Assembly: GCA_000750105.3 (NCBI GenBank)
Contig: JPHH03000004.1
Coordinates: 1-64,000, forward strand
Source: Tolypocladium sp. Sup5 PDA-1
Lineage: Eukaryota > Ascomycota > Sordariomycetes > Hypocreales > Ophiocordycipitaceae
DNA: 64,000 nucleotides
Direction: 5' to 3'
Position 1 is the stretch's first letter; the number at the start of each line of letters is the position of its first letter. Under the pieces are notes generated by a model that was given only the letters and a program-made list of their open reading frames with translations, was not told the origin of the DNA and did not search any database. The position numbers and the translations under genes are program-made. Of the stretch, positions 10,775-22,680 are shown in pieces.

Positions 10775-13700
10775 TCATGAGTTCCCGCCAACGCCGAGAC
10801 CGCCGCCACGGCGTCCCCAAGCAGAGTTGCGCCACTCTCCCCGCTGGCTGTGCTCGGAGTTCTCCAGATTACCATCGGAGTGGTTGAAGCGGTTGTTGTT
10901 GTACGGAGATGCCCGTGGAGATGGATGGTCTCCAGGGCCTCCCCACCTCTGTGGGGGGGTTCCTTGTCCAGAATAGACTGCGTTGGGTACTGCTGGGTCC
11001 TGCACAGGTCGGACAGTCCTCTCGCCCTGCCAGACGGATGGGTCTGTCTCAACTCGCCGCGGCGGCGAGCGGGTTGAGTTGTCTTGGCGATTGAAGACCT
11101 CGCTGACCTCGGTGACGGGAATCTGTCCTCGCCGGTCCTGGAATCGCTTGAGAATTTCCTTGGTCGTGATATCGCCGCTGTTGCTGAACAGATACGGATC
11201 GTTCAACAATGTGAGGAGTTCGTCTGGAACCTGTTGCGCTTGTTAGCATTGCAACTCTCGTGAAAAGACCGTGAGAACTAACCTGGCACATCTCTTCTAT
11301 GTTGCTAATGAGTATCTCCACTGCGTCGATAACATATATGGCCTCGCTGTCCAGGGCGGGTGCCTTGTTAGGGTTCGTTAGGATATTCGGGGCGATGACC
11401 GTCGCGAGATTCCGTATGTCCATCTTGGACCCGACCTCTTCGTCTAGCTGATGGAATGAACCGGCCCACTTCAGGAAGGTGAAGAGGATCTCGAGGCTGT
11501 CGCGGTGGCACTTGGGCAGCAAGCAGCACGTCAGGTGCAGACACTGCTTTCTCGCCTCCGGATCTGCTATCTTGGCCGCGCTGACCCAGAGTCCGTACAG
11601 TTTGTGCGTCATCAGGGGGTCGGGGAGATCTCGCAGGTATCGCTTCAGAAGCGCCGCCAACTGAACCACTGGCTGCTCCATGAAGTTAACAATGTCGCAC
11701 CCTTCGGCATTGATCTTGTCCACAAGCTCCTGCTGCTTCTTGATGTTGCCGTTCTTGCGGAACACACCCTCGACGGAGAGGTCCATCTTGCGCATCGACG
11801 AGATAATGTCGTCGACGACAGCAGGAATGCGCAGCGCGCCCGGGCCACAACCGTCGGTCGATTCTGCTCCGTCACGCTCGATGATGACTTCCAGAGGCAC
11901 CCCAAAGACGCCCTTTTTCTTGACATTCTTGCTCTTGTCGTTCTTGAACGCCTTTCCGAGATTCTTCCAGAAGGTCGCTGGCTTCCTCGACTCGATAAAG
12001 TTGAGCAGCTCCTCGAGCGTGAACTCTGGTTCGATCATGGGCTGCATGGTCAAGACAGCCAGATGCCGCACGTTGAAGTACTCGAGTCCCGAGAGCTCAG
12101 GGAAGAATTTGCGGACGAGGCGAGTCGGCAGAGGGTCGGCCGCGCGCATCTCGGGATCCCTACTCGCCGACTGCGTCCGTTGATGGCCGGGAATTCGACC
12201 GGATTCGGTGGCGGGAGACCGGAAGAGATCCTGGCGGGCGTTGCGGTCCCTTTGCTGCTGTTTCTCGCGAGACTGCTCGACTGCAACAATTCGGGGAATG
12301 TCGTCCAGAGTGATGGCATCGTTGTGTCCAAACATCATATCAGTCGACCCTTGCGCTTCCGGCCCGCCTTCCTCTCCGCCGGCGGACCCAGGGCGTGGGC
12401 CACGGCCGTCTGCGTCCATAACACGAGACGTCCGAGCCTGCCTAACGCTAGACGAGAGGTGCCGATCGAGCCGAGTACTTCTTAGTCTTCTGACCTCGTT
12501 GAGGGTGTTTTCATAGGTCGATTCGCGATGCTGCTGCTCCCTGCTCCCTTCACCGGCATATGACTTCGATCTGACGTCCGAGTTTAGGAGTGGCGGTCCA
12601 GCACCGAGCCTGCTATTGTCTCCCCCTTGGTCGGTCATACTCGAATCTTCCGAGGTGTAAGGCAAAGCGCCATTGCTCCGGAGAATATCCAGCAATCGCG
12701 CGAGCGCAACCTTGAGAAGGAAACAATATTGCTGCAGCTTCGTGACGTGCTCGAGTGGTGGTGCGCCGTCCGTGTTGACGGCAACGCAGTTGCTGCAGTA
12801 CACCTTTCGGTCAAAGGCATTGAACTGCGCCTCTCCCAAAGATCGCGCCAGCTCTCGTCCGCAGCGATTGCATTTTACGCAAGCCAGATGCCACCTAGAG
12901 TCTCCGTTTTTGGCACACTCGTCCTCTACGGACCTGTGGCACAGGGCACAATGGTCCGAGTCCTTGGCTGCCAGTCGCGCGCCGCCCATGGTAACTTGCA
13001 GGAGAGATTCGTCGGCTTTGTACGTCTCGAAATCGGCGAGGTCGCTCAGCAACTGGTGGAGGCCGTCGCTACTCCCCGTATCCCGTTCCAAGCGCAGCGC
13101 GGCTTGGAGGCAGATGCGTATCAGAAGCTTGAGATAGTGAGCCAAGCCGGTAACGAGAGTTAGCAGCTCCTGGGTGACACCCAGCTTCCGGACGGTGGTG
13201 TCCTGCGTCTTGGACAACAATGAGAAGAAGGACACAATTTTCTTGCAAAGCAGTTTAGCTTCTCGTCCATAGGACATGCCTGAAAGTAAAACCTTTGGGT
13301 CAGCTCGCCGTTCCCCAATATTTAAGCTCTGCGTGTGGCATTCTTGCAAGAGTTGCAATCAACCTTGGAACTTACCTTTACCGTTGCGGTTGAACACCAT
13401 TGCGTTGAGCCTGTCTGCGGACTGAAATAGAACCTCGACGTGCCAGATGAAGCGCTTAGCAACCAGGACACCGTCGACGTATGAGCCGTTGCTGACATGC
13501 AGGAGCATGTCCGAAATGCAGGCCGCGGAGGACTCCTCGAATGTCGAGAGGACGCTCCAGATCCGATAGACTTTTTCCTCCATGCGCTCCTCCTCCTCAC
13601 GAATCAGGTCCCTGTTGATCGGCTCGATCAACTCCGCTGCCGCCGGTGGCGTCTCCGTTGGCTGGCCCAAACGCACGTTCCAGAACTTGTGTATCATGTA

Positions 13701-14518
13701 ACATTCGGGATGCCAATGTTGGTTTTGCCCGTTGCGGAAAATCTCAACAAACTGCTTCAGAATGGCCGTCTGGCAGCCGTTGCACTTTTGGGCGTGTTGG
13801 GTCGAATAGTGGTAGTGGCAGTAAACATTACCGTCGTGCTCGTAGTAGCTGTCCTGGGCGCCAAATATGGTCGAGCAGAGCGAACATGTAAAGTGATCGA
13901 CATGGTACTTTCGCTCCAGGGCGGTGATGTACGAGCCACGGAGCGCACCACCGCACTGGTAACAGAGCAGGCCTAATCGTCGGAAGTAGTCGGTCTCGCA
14001 CAGCGGATACTGTCCTTCCCCATTCTCGTCATCTGCCGGGAAGAACTTGGATGCCACGATTTCGCCGCAGTCCTATTAGACCAATGTCAGCAGTGGGCCC
14101 CTGGCAACGGAGGGGGGAACGGGGAGACAAGGAGACATACTCGACACTTGAAGCAGTCCAAGTGAAAGGTGCCGTCCAGGGCTCTCACAAACTGGCCCGT
14201 CAACGGCTCGCCGCACTTCTTACAGATACGCATCTGGCCGCTCGCAGTTCGTCCATTCCTCTGTCGCGACCGATTCCTCTCCCCGCTCTTGCGGGGTGGC
14301 TCGTCTGTCCAGCCGGCCGGGGGAGGACCGGACACGGCAGATCCAGAGCCGGTAGGCCTCAGATGATAGAGGCTATCCGGCGTCTTTTGGCCTCCGTTTT
14401 GCCAGTTCCTGTCGCCTGGGTAGCCCGAGTCAGAGACCGCATAGTCGCCGGGGTGGTCGCCGGGGTGGTCGCCGCGAGGGCGGTCGCCGAGAGGCCCATT
14501 GCCGTGATCCGACGCCAT
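10775..14518 (-). CDS. LRG1: LIM-domain Rho GTPase-activating protein (Lrg1-like)
   Basis: In yeasts Lrg1 turns off Rho1 and so limits cell wall glucan synthesis and PKC signalling; filamentous homologues control hyphal growth. Four exons: 14518-14141, 14072-13376, 13279-11283 and 11230-10775, giving 1175 aa. The N-terminus is Gly/Asp/Pro-rich. LIM domains start at CKKCGEPL (about 100) and CYQCGGAL (about 160), with a third at CALCHRSVEDEC (about 470) following a helical stretch. A basic linker leads to a RhoGAP domain (about 810-1000) with the arginine-finger block VEGVFRKNGN and LLKRYLRDLPDPL. The tail is Arg/Asn/Gly-rich and disordered. The order LIM-LIM-LIM-RhoGAP fits Lrg1 and not Rga1/2. 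Introns are phase-consistent. Confidence 0.92.
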
Positions 14519-14882
14519 CGTGGGCGGGAATCCAGCGCGACGCTATGTACAGATGCCCCCCCTTTCTCACGCCGAGGAAGAGGCCCTGAGGGTGAGCAGG
14601 CGGGCAGGCCTGTGTCGTCTCAGCGCCAGGTGTAGAGCCGTTGTGGACGAGGGGTTGGTCGAGCGGCCGGCATCAGCTAGGATGGTCCTCGTAGCCAGTA
14701 TCGATACCAATTGAAGGTACAGGGCGGGTAAGATGATGCGCGGCGGCGCGGCTCGTCGTCGGTCGACTCGAGGCCCGGGGCAGCGGCAGGCCGATGTTCG
14801 CGTGACTGCCCAACGACGACGAGGCACTAATACTCGAGGGCTGAGCTGCGGGCGGCGACGGCGGCGACGATGATGATGACGG

Positions 14883-14915
<33 letters not shown>

Positions 14916-16437
14916 GAGTTGCTGCTGGTTAGCGGCCGCGAAGCGATGCTGCAGAAGACGACAGGGGCTGAAAAGCATGCGAGGCTCGAACATGTAATAC
15001 GCGGAGGCGATGCAGAATGCGGCGGCAGCACGACACGAGGTGCGGGAGGAAGCGTGGTGGCAGTCGGGAGCAGCTGTATTGCGGTGGTAGGCGGTAGGTG
15101 GTAGTGGAGGAGGTCCTGTTGCGGTGGTGGTAGGGGGGGACTGGGCATTGGTATGGGCGAGTATGGACTACCTAGGTAGGCCATGTGTGCTCCGCACTTG
15201 CGGTCGGGTGCCTGTGGGGAGGCGCTCGACTTCCAGCGGCAGCGGTAGGCGCCCTGGGCTAGTGCTAGGTGGCACAGGGGCAGGAGGGGAATGCCCGCGC
15301 GCCAGAGGGAAGCGCGGGCTGGCACTGGCGCTGTTGTTGTTGGGCGCCGCTGCTGCTCCTAACTGAGGTCCATGCTGTGCTGTCCGCTACAGGACGCCTG
15401 GGCTCGCCGGCGCGTGGAGCCGCCCGCGTGTGTTTGGGACTCGGTTACTGCAATTTCCAGCGCCCGTATGCGGTCGTCGTCGTCGTACCAATGGAACTGC
15501 TCGTAGGGCAAGGGCAACAAAGCCCGGTAAGGTAATTTATTCGCAGACCTGACGGGAGGGAAGCTGTGCGGCCCCCAAACCCCCGTGGCACCGCTCGAGA
15601 CGCTTTCATCACCGACCTCGCCCAACGGCACACGCATGCAAGATACGGACTACACGAACAAGCAATATGCGGTAATATGACAGGCGACGCAATGTCGTCA
15701 CAGCTTGGGCCCCGTCGCCGGCCCGGCAAAGTCTAATGCAACCACGGCACTGTCGGTATCCGGACGCAGCAGCGAAATGCTCTGTGATTGTTGCTTCCCC
15801 ATGCCAGGGGGTGGTGGCCCCAGGGCAATTGCATCCGTCCAGGGATCGGGACGACGGACAGGCTTGACAGGGTCTCATGTGCCTGTCGCCTGAGGCAAAT
15901 ACATGCCTTGATACGCCTGGAAATTGCGGCATTACAGCGCCAGGGGAGAGCGGCGTCACGTGTGGCCTCTTGCAGATGCCCAGGGCTGCCCCCTGGCGCG
16001 CATCAAACATCCAGTGGTCCAGTGGAGCCTGGATTTCGACGCCAGTTCCTCGACCCACGTCCAGGAGGATGGTCAGGACGCCTGCTTTCTCCGACAGGCT
16101 ATTACATCGTACCCAGTCTGTGCTTGCATAGTACGCTGACGTTATAGGGGAGCTGTGAGCTATTTACGAGTATGTGGCCATTGGGTCGTGATGTTGTTTA
16201 TGTGTGCAGAATCCGTATGTATTTTCCGAGAGAACAAGAGTGTGTCAAACTGGTTCAGACGCGCCGCTGAGATTAAGAGACATGCAGCAGCAACAACAAC
16301 AAACTCCAGTTCCCGTGTTTGCCCTCCTCCAACTCCTCCCAAGCACAAGTAGTCGTAGTACGTATCCGTACTCGTAGTCCGTAAACGATTGGAGAGTCCA
16401 CACTTAAAGGGCATGACAGCACTTCGTAGACGACCAA
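14519..16437. other. Long intergenic region upstream of the LRG1-like gene
   Basis: 1.9 kb without a supportable gene. It carries a GGCGAC/GATGAT simple repeat (14851-14915), CT-rich segments and several unrelated short frames on both strands that are low-complexity or Cys/Arg-rich. It probably contains the LRG1 promoter and 5' UTR, plus the 3' UTR of the DUF2417-type gene. Confidence 0.45.
14851..14915. repeat. GGCGAC/GAT-rich simple repeat
   Basis: Imperfect GGCGAC hexamers interrupted by GATGATGAT, ending in five regular GGCGAC units. It lies upstream of the LRG1-like gene, possibly in its long 5' leader. Confidence 0.85.
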
Positions 16438-18072
16438 TTATTCTGCATCAACCAGCTGCCGCAGCCGCTTCTCAATCTGCCGCCTCCCCTCCAGCGTCTC
16501 CCACACCTGGTGCGGCGCCTTGTTGACGATATCCCAGTGCTTCAGGTTGTCCGTCAGCGTCGTCAGGTCCCGCTGCTTCTTCTCCCACTCGCCGCTCTGC
16601 TTGACCTCGCGGCCGGAGCTGACCACCACCAGCGGCGTGTCCCGCTGCTGGATCTGCCGGCTGCTCTGCACATCCCGCTTGGTGAACGAGTCCACCACCA
16701 GGCTCTCTTGCAGCTTGGCGAAGATGAACTTGCCGCTCTGCTGCGCGGCCCGGCCGTACACGCGGTCCCGCGTCGTGCGGCCTCTGAAGATGGCGCCCGA
16801 GAGGCGGTCCAGGCCCAGTGGCGAGATGACGCCGCGCAGCCAGAGCAGGAAGCCTCGCCCGGGTGCGGCGACGGCACCGAGGAGGTCCTCGTGCAGCGGG
16901 TCGATCAGGAGGAGGCCCTTGACGGCGTGGCCGTGGCGCGACGAGAACACCCGCGAGTAGAGGGAGCCGATGCCCGCGCTGGCCAGGATCCACGGCCCCG
17001 TCTCTTCGGCTCGGGCCAGCGCCTCGCTCAGGACGTCCACGGCAAAGCCTGCGGACAGCGGCGACGGCGCCGTGTCCGACCACGCGATGCCTGGACGATC
17101 GGCGAAGCAGTAGCGGGAGATGGATCCGTTCTTGATGGCATTGTCCGCAAAGCTCCACAGATCCTGCTCGACGGGACGCTCGCCGCCCTCGAAGAGCACC
17201 GTCGGCACCTTCTCGCCGTCCGAGTCGGTCTTGTTGCCGTGGCAGTACACGTGAATGCGATACTTGCCGTTGTCGACCTTGTACAGCTTCCCCGGCGGCG
17301 CGAGGCCAGCGTCCAGTGCGCGAAGGATGATGTTCAGCGTGATGAGGACGACAGCGACGACCATGACGACGTATGCGATGGTCGACAGCAGGACCGCCAG
17401 CCATTCCGTCAGGGTGCGCCTCGTCTCGGCGCGGCCAGTCAGTCTCTCTTCCTCCTCCTCCTTGCCCCATTTGACGGTCCTGTCGGTGAGCAGGGTCCAG
17501 AGGCTCATGAGCAGGGCCCAGACGACGCTCACGGTGCCGACCCAGCCCTCCTCGTAGCGCGTCTGCTGGACGGAGAGGAGGAGAACCATGTCGAGCAGCA
17601 GCAGGAACTGTTCGATACAATGTCAGAGTCATGATGTACCCGTAGGAGGAGGTTCACCTACCGCTGTGATGATGGCCAGGATCCGCACAGACTTGGATGG
17701 CACGCCAAAGAAGATGAGCGTAAAGAACATGTTGGCCAGCGCCAAGCTCGCATAGCTGAACGCAAAGAAGCCGCTCCCGCGCGTGTGCAGGCCCGGCGGC
17801 GTCGCAAACGCAGACACGAGCAGCACGATCCACCACGCAAACGTGACGGCGGTGAAGACGAGCGTCAGGTACCGCAGGATGCGGATGCTCCAGAGGTTGT
17901 ACGGCGACACGGCGGGGTCATCGGGGGTCAGCATGGCCCGGCTCGAGTCGACGCGGTTGGGGAGCAGGCGGGTGTGCTCGTCCGGGGGCGCCTGCTCTGC
18001 CTCGTCGGCCGGTGGGGAGCGCTGCTGCTGGGCATCCTGCCCGTTGTCGTTGTTCTTGGAGAAGAGAGGCAT
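16438..18072 (-). CDS. Multi-pass membrane protein with alpha/beta-hydrolase-like domain (DUF2417 type)
   Basis: Two exons, 18072-17662 and 17607-16438, give 526 aa. After a polar, Gln/Pro-rich N-terminus come transmembrane helices around residues 70-90, 100-135, 140-165 and 195-220 (for example YLTLVFTAVTFAWWIVLLVSAF and AYVVMVVAVVLITLNIIL). A soluble C-terminal half follows with VYCHGNK, PTVLFEGGERPVEQDLW and ISRYCFADRPGIAWSD, resembling an alpha/beta-hydrolase fold; SAGIGSLYSRVF sits where a nucleophile elbow would be, but no clear GxSxG is seen. Fungal proteins of this layout are annotated as DUF2417 or mitochondrial integral membrane proteins. Substrate unknown; location inferred only from the helices. 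Confidence 0.8.
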
Positions 18073-18851
18073 CGTGAGCTTATACGGCTGCCAAGGGAGA
18101 TGGAGGTGATGGAGGTGATGGTCAATGGCAGGTCCTAGAAAGAGACCTCACAAAACGCGAATCTCATCGTCAACTCGCAAGGCGACGCAGATTGTGCAAG
18201 GATGGCAAGAAAAGCAATCCCGAAAACGCCAGCCCGGATTGATCGTACCCTTTTGTCTCCCGCCTTCGCCTTGATCCGAAGCAATGGATGTAGTAAGTTA
18301 CGTCATAGCCGCTCGAGCTCCGAAGCCGTGGCTCAGTGGCCAATCACCACCGCCGAAGCCCGGAGCTAGTGCTCCCAAGCTCTGTTAAGCTCTGCACCAA
18401 CAACACCCGCAACACCCGCTCGCCTCCCCCAGGCTCCAGGCTCCTCGGAAGCCATCAATCTGCTGCAGCACCTCATACGTAGGTATGTACCAATGTCGGC
18501 TCGAAACCTCGATCCCCGAGCGGGTGTTGCTTCATCGCCCCCGCCCTTTTCCCTGTTCGTTGCGCGTTGCAGCGGTTCCTGTACCCGTTTCAGGTAACCC
18601 CATGCTCTTTTGGGGGCCGTTGACTCTCGGCAACTGCCGATGGGCATCAGATCCCGATGATCGACTACGAGCACAGCAGCTGGTTCATCACGCTTCCATC
18701 AGCTTCAAGCCTCGAACCCGCCTCGGGAATTGTTCTCTCCAATAAACAGGTCGCTCCCAAATCCCCATGCTCCCCAAGATGATACACGGCACGCACATGC
18801 CCTCCACAGCCCTTTACGGCCCATCACCCATCTTGCGAGGTGCAACGACTG
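18073..18851. other. Intergenic region
   Basis: About 780 bases between the start of the membrane protein gene and the end of the next minus-strand gene. I see nothing beyond ordinary promoter and 3' UTR sequence. Confidence 0.4.
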
Positions 18852-19481
18852 TCACGCCCAGGGGGCAATCTGCTTTCCTTCCTTGGTGCTCGCATCGGAT
18901 GACATCCCACTCGACACCGACTGAGATCCGCCGCGTCCCAAGTACGGTTGTTTCGCCATGGTCTCCTTCGTCCTCTCCCTCAACGCCTTCTCAGGGCTGG
19001 GGCCTTTTGTCGACGTCGTAACGCCGTCGGGAACTTTTCCGATGGGGAGGTGCATCTTTGCCGCGGCTTGCGGGTCGTGCTTGCCGATTCCGTACTTCTT
19101 GTATGTCGAGTCCCGTTGATTCTTCATTGCTTGCGCCGACGGTTCGCTGACAGAAAGCCAGTCCTTGACATGCTTGAACCATCGAGGCTTTGCGCTTTGG
19201 CTCGTCGTAGGCTCGTGTCCCCGGCATCCATCCATCCTCCTCACGTCGTTGCTGAGCGAGTAGTCATAGTCAGACTGAGACTGGCTGGATGTTGCATGCG
19301 AAGTCCTAGACCCGGCATAAGTAGCCCTTGACACCGGCCCGGTCCCAACCTCCATAATCGAAGGCGTACAGCGATGCCTTTGATACAAAGCGTTTGATGG
19401 CCTGTCGCGGTTGTCGCCGGCTGCCGTTGATGGATTCCCCGAGGCGTCGACGACGGGGGCCCCAACTCCAGAGCTAGGCAT
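18852..19481 (-). CDS. Protein of unknown function, 5' end unresolved
   Basis: From the ATG at 19481 the frame gives 209 aa. The second half looks folded and conserved in style: KPRWFKHVKDWLSVSEPSAQ, then YKKYGIGKHDPQAAAKMHLP and IGKVPDGVTTSTKGPSPEKA. I do not recognise the family. The same frame stays open upstream to about 19690 with protein-like content (for example SAIHLVSADGRIFVPTEAAV and TPILLRESEERP) but without any ATG. A CAG acceptor at 19672-19670 preceded by CTAAAAAC suggests an internal exon 19669-18852, with the true start in an upstream exon I could not place. A TATAAAA box on the minus strand near 20013-20007 may be its promoter. Treat 19481 as the minimal start. Confidence 0.6.
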   Translation of the reverse strand: MPSSGVGAPVVDASGNPSTAAGDNRDRPSNALYQRHRCTPSIMEVGTGPVSRATYAGSRTSHATSSQSQSDYDYSLSNDVRRMDGCRGHEPTTSQSAKPRWFKHVKDWLSVSEPSAQAMKNQRDSTYKKYGIGKHDPQAAAKMHLPIGKVPDGVTTSTKGPSPEKALRERTKETMAKQPYLGRGGSQSVSSGMSSDASTKEGKQIAPWA

Positions 19482-19699
19482 TGGCCTTTCTTCGGACTCG
19501 CGTAGTAAGATAGGCGTGTCAGCCGAGCGAACTGATATGTGTCGCCTTGTAAAAGGGCGGCCTGCCGGCGACAGCTCCCCAGTTCGCCAGATGGGAGCTT
19601 CGTCGCCAACGGCTGCCTCTGTCGGTACAAAGATCCGCCCGTCGGCGGATACGAGGTGAATCGCCGAGTCTGGTTGTTCGTTTTTAGCAAGCTCTCTTG

Positions 19700-22680
19700 T
19701 TCAACGTTGTCCAACACTGCGTCTCCGTTCCGTCTTCTCGATAACTTCAGGTCCTAGCCGGCGTGTGTTCGGTTTGCGGAATCGCGAGACCGCCTGAGGA
19801 TCCCGATGGGAGAGTCGTGAGGAAAGATGGTCAGGCAACGCGCGCCAGGATCTTCTCTCGGCGCTTGGTGATGTTGCCGCAGCCGCTTGGGTTCTGAGTG
19901 AAGTTGGATACGAGAAGTTCCGCACTGCCTTTATTTGTGAGAGGCGAGCAGGCGCAAGTTTGGCTCGGTGCTGATGTCAAGGCGTCGAGTCGATCAACAG
20001 TCGGGGTTTTATAGATATTTCGCCCCGATCGGATTCAGGCGTAGTCTTTAGATCTTGGGGAATGTCGTCGCATGGGAGGCGTTCGATGCCAAAGTCACTG
20101 CGCGTGGGCAAGTGTGCAGTGCGTACTCGGTTGGTGAGTCTTTCGTATAAGACCACGCAGATGAAACACGCAATCTTCAGACGAAGACGGGTATATCGGG
20201 AGAGGCCGTCTTGTTCGCTGTAGAACAGACGCTATGTATGTGTAAGACACTCGGCCTGTGCTGGCGAGACAGACTTTTGTCAAGGAACAACGAGTTCCTT
20301 AGGGGTGGCGCACGCCCTCTGCCACCACGCATGGAGTAGCGTCGCTTCCAACCGAGGGCGAGGGTGTATTATAACACGCCACTGGTGCGCTCTGACGTGC
20401 AACGGGCAGAGGGCAGAGGGCGGAGGGCAACAGAAGAAAGCAAGAACAAGCTAGAAGCCAAGCGCAGTAGCAGCGAGTCCGTGTGCTTCTTTGTGGGGAT
20501 GATGGAGAGGGAAAAGGCCTCGACCAGACACAAGCTGGCAGCTCGAACTTTATTAATACACCAGCAGGTAATAGTCCGCACTCGTAAGTCCTTCTCCAAT
20601 GGATCCTTCGCCAGCCACAGGAAGCCTCCTCGTGGGAAGCAACGGGCGGCGTGTTGGTTGGACCCGACCTTGATGTGACGACAAGGGTTCAGCGCATGGC
20701 CTGGCGTGCGTCAGCAGACAAAGGTTGTGACGGGCCTTGTTGTCTCCCTCCGTTGTCTCCTCCGCGTAACCGGCCGAGAGCATGGATAGAAGGCCGTGGC
20801 GGCGTTGGCGCTGCATCGTGGATTCGCGGTCCCCAATGACGGTTTTGCTAGTGCTTGAACTACAACCACGACTGTGGACTACGTATGTACGACTAAGGCT
20901 ACGCAGTGCGACTACGAGTAACTACAACCAGCCACGGCGATAACGTCGGTCCTTCTTAGCCCACGGGCGAACCATCCCAAGCGACGGCCTGACTTGGCCG
21001 TGGTCCAGAGTAGGTTCGAGCTGAGCGCCGGACGTTTGACAGGGCAAGGAGCTCTGCTGCTTCAGCACCATCAACACGCAGGAGATCACCGTCCGCTGCC
21101 CCCAGCGGCCAGGGGGTTCCCAAGTGTTCAATTTCTGGAACGGGGCTAGGAAGAGACGGTCATTGGCCCGGAACCACAGCCTGCAGCACTGAAGGCTCGC
21201 GGGTCGAGGCCTGTAAACTCGACAGCGGGAGAGCAACCCTGGCGGCTTCTTCGCAGGGCCCGAAGGAGGCAGCTCGTGATGGACAGTGGCGTCCTGCGGG
21301 CTCGGCCGTAATATCCAAACGGACCGTACGAGTAAGAAGCACAGCAGGGAGCGCCCATGGGCCATTGTCGACGTGAGGAGGCTCAGGCGAACGAACCAAC
21401 ACCGCAGGCAGCCGCACACGAGACAGCATAATCTGACGCTCACGAGATTCCGCTCGCTTGTCAGAGATCTTCGGGCCCAGCGCCGCCGCGCGTGCCTGTG
21501 TCGTGCAGCACGTCCCAACCTGAGATCGATAGTCTCATGTTGGTCGCAGGGGCACTAGTGCGCGATGAGGCATGGGGCCTCGACAGGCGTGCTGCTGAAT
21601 GGCGGATCTGGTGCCCAGCTGGCTGAAGAGGCTAGCGATATGGGAGCAGGGGGACGGGCGGAAGGCTCCGAATCGTCCGTACGAGTAGTAACTCAAATAA
21701 TCGCGAAAAAAGCAAGCAGAATTGCCCTGGCTTTGTGAGTGGTCATCTGGGTTGTAATGGCGACGGCTTGACAGGTGACAGTTGGCAGCCCAAACAAGCC
21801 TCCGGTGAGACGCAATATTGCTTCCGTGGCTGGTGGTGAGCTTCGGGACTCGAGACGGTGGTGTTTTGTCCCTTGCAAGGAGACAACGGGTGGTCTGTGC
21901 TGTGGCAACGATCGGAACGATGGAACCCATTTTGGACGTCGCTTGTCGATGTGGGACATGGACTCTGCACACGTCCTAATATATTCGAGACGCTAATTGC
22001 CAGGATGCTGATTATTGCAGTCGCCACGCGTGACAGTGTCGGTGATCACCTGGGGAATGGCCGCTTTCACTTTGTCAAAACATAAGCTACCCACCATCAC
22101 CAACAATCGATACTTGCATAGGTGATCTGTCGGAAGCCAGACGACGGCTTGCTCAGTGTCTAGGGTAGCTACGAGTAAAGGCGGCCATGGTAAAAAAGTG
22201 GAAACGCCTGCGGCCGTTAGCGCCTTCCTACGCCCCGGAGGACCCGCCCAGTTTAGAGCCGCGCAAATGACGGCAGGCCAAATGACGGCAGGCCAAATGA
22301 CGGCAGGCATCCTCGCATCTCAAATGCCCCGCCAACATCGCACATGTCACACGCCTCAAACTCACGACAACGACCTTCTCAACCTCCGCTGCATCGAGGG
22401 CTCGGGCGACGTTGCCCCCCACCGGCGCGCCCTGCAGAAAGGTAACCTCGCCTACGGAGTAGAGCTTCGTCACCTGCATGACTGCGATATTGGCCGCTTA
22501 CCCGGCACCACCACTTGCTGTCAAACGGCCGCGCGAGACAGGGGTAGGGCCGCGGCTTCGTCACCTTGCCCCCTCCGTGTGCTGCGCTGCGTGAGCGAAG
22601 AAACACATTCCCCTTCCGTACGGACTAGAGGTTCCAACAACGCATAGGGCTGCTCATCGGCACGCCCGTCCCGTCTCGCC
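19700..22680. other. Gene-poor 3 kb divergent intergenic region
   Basis: Apart from the unresolved 5' part of the preceding gene (to about 20015) I find no supportable gene. Open frames at 20922-21518, 21535-21972 and 22156-22647 are Arg/Cys/Trp-rich, overlap one another on both strands and lack domains. The region holds short inverted TACG/CGTA-type motifs near 20880-20925 and a three-unit 15-bp tandem repeat at 22265-22309. Confidence 0.5.
22265..22309. repeat. Three tandem copies of a 15-bp unit
   Basis: Unit AAATGACGGCAGGCC repeated three times, the last copy differing in its final base. It lies about 370 bases upstream of the acidic protein gene. Confidence 0.93.

Noticed and set aside
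14567..15325. 252-codon minus-strand frame upstream of the LRG1-like gene
   Set aside because: Built from simple GGCGAC and GAT repeats and Pro/Arg/Ser runs; probably 5' leader.
20922..21518. 198-codon minus-strand frame in the gene-poor gap
   Set aside because: Arg/Trp/Cys-rich, overlapped by competing frames on both strands, no recognisable domain.
22156..22647. 163-codon frame containing QMTAG repeats
   Set aside because: The repeats come from the non-coding 15-bp tandem; the rest is Cys/His/Arg-rich noise before the real gene start.
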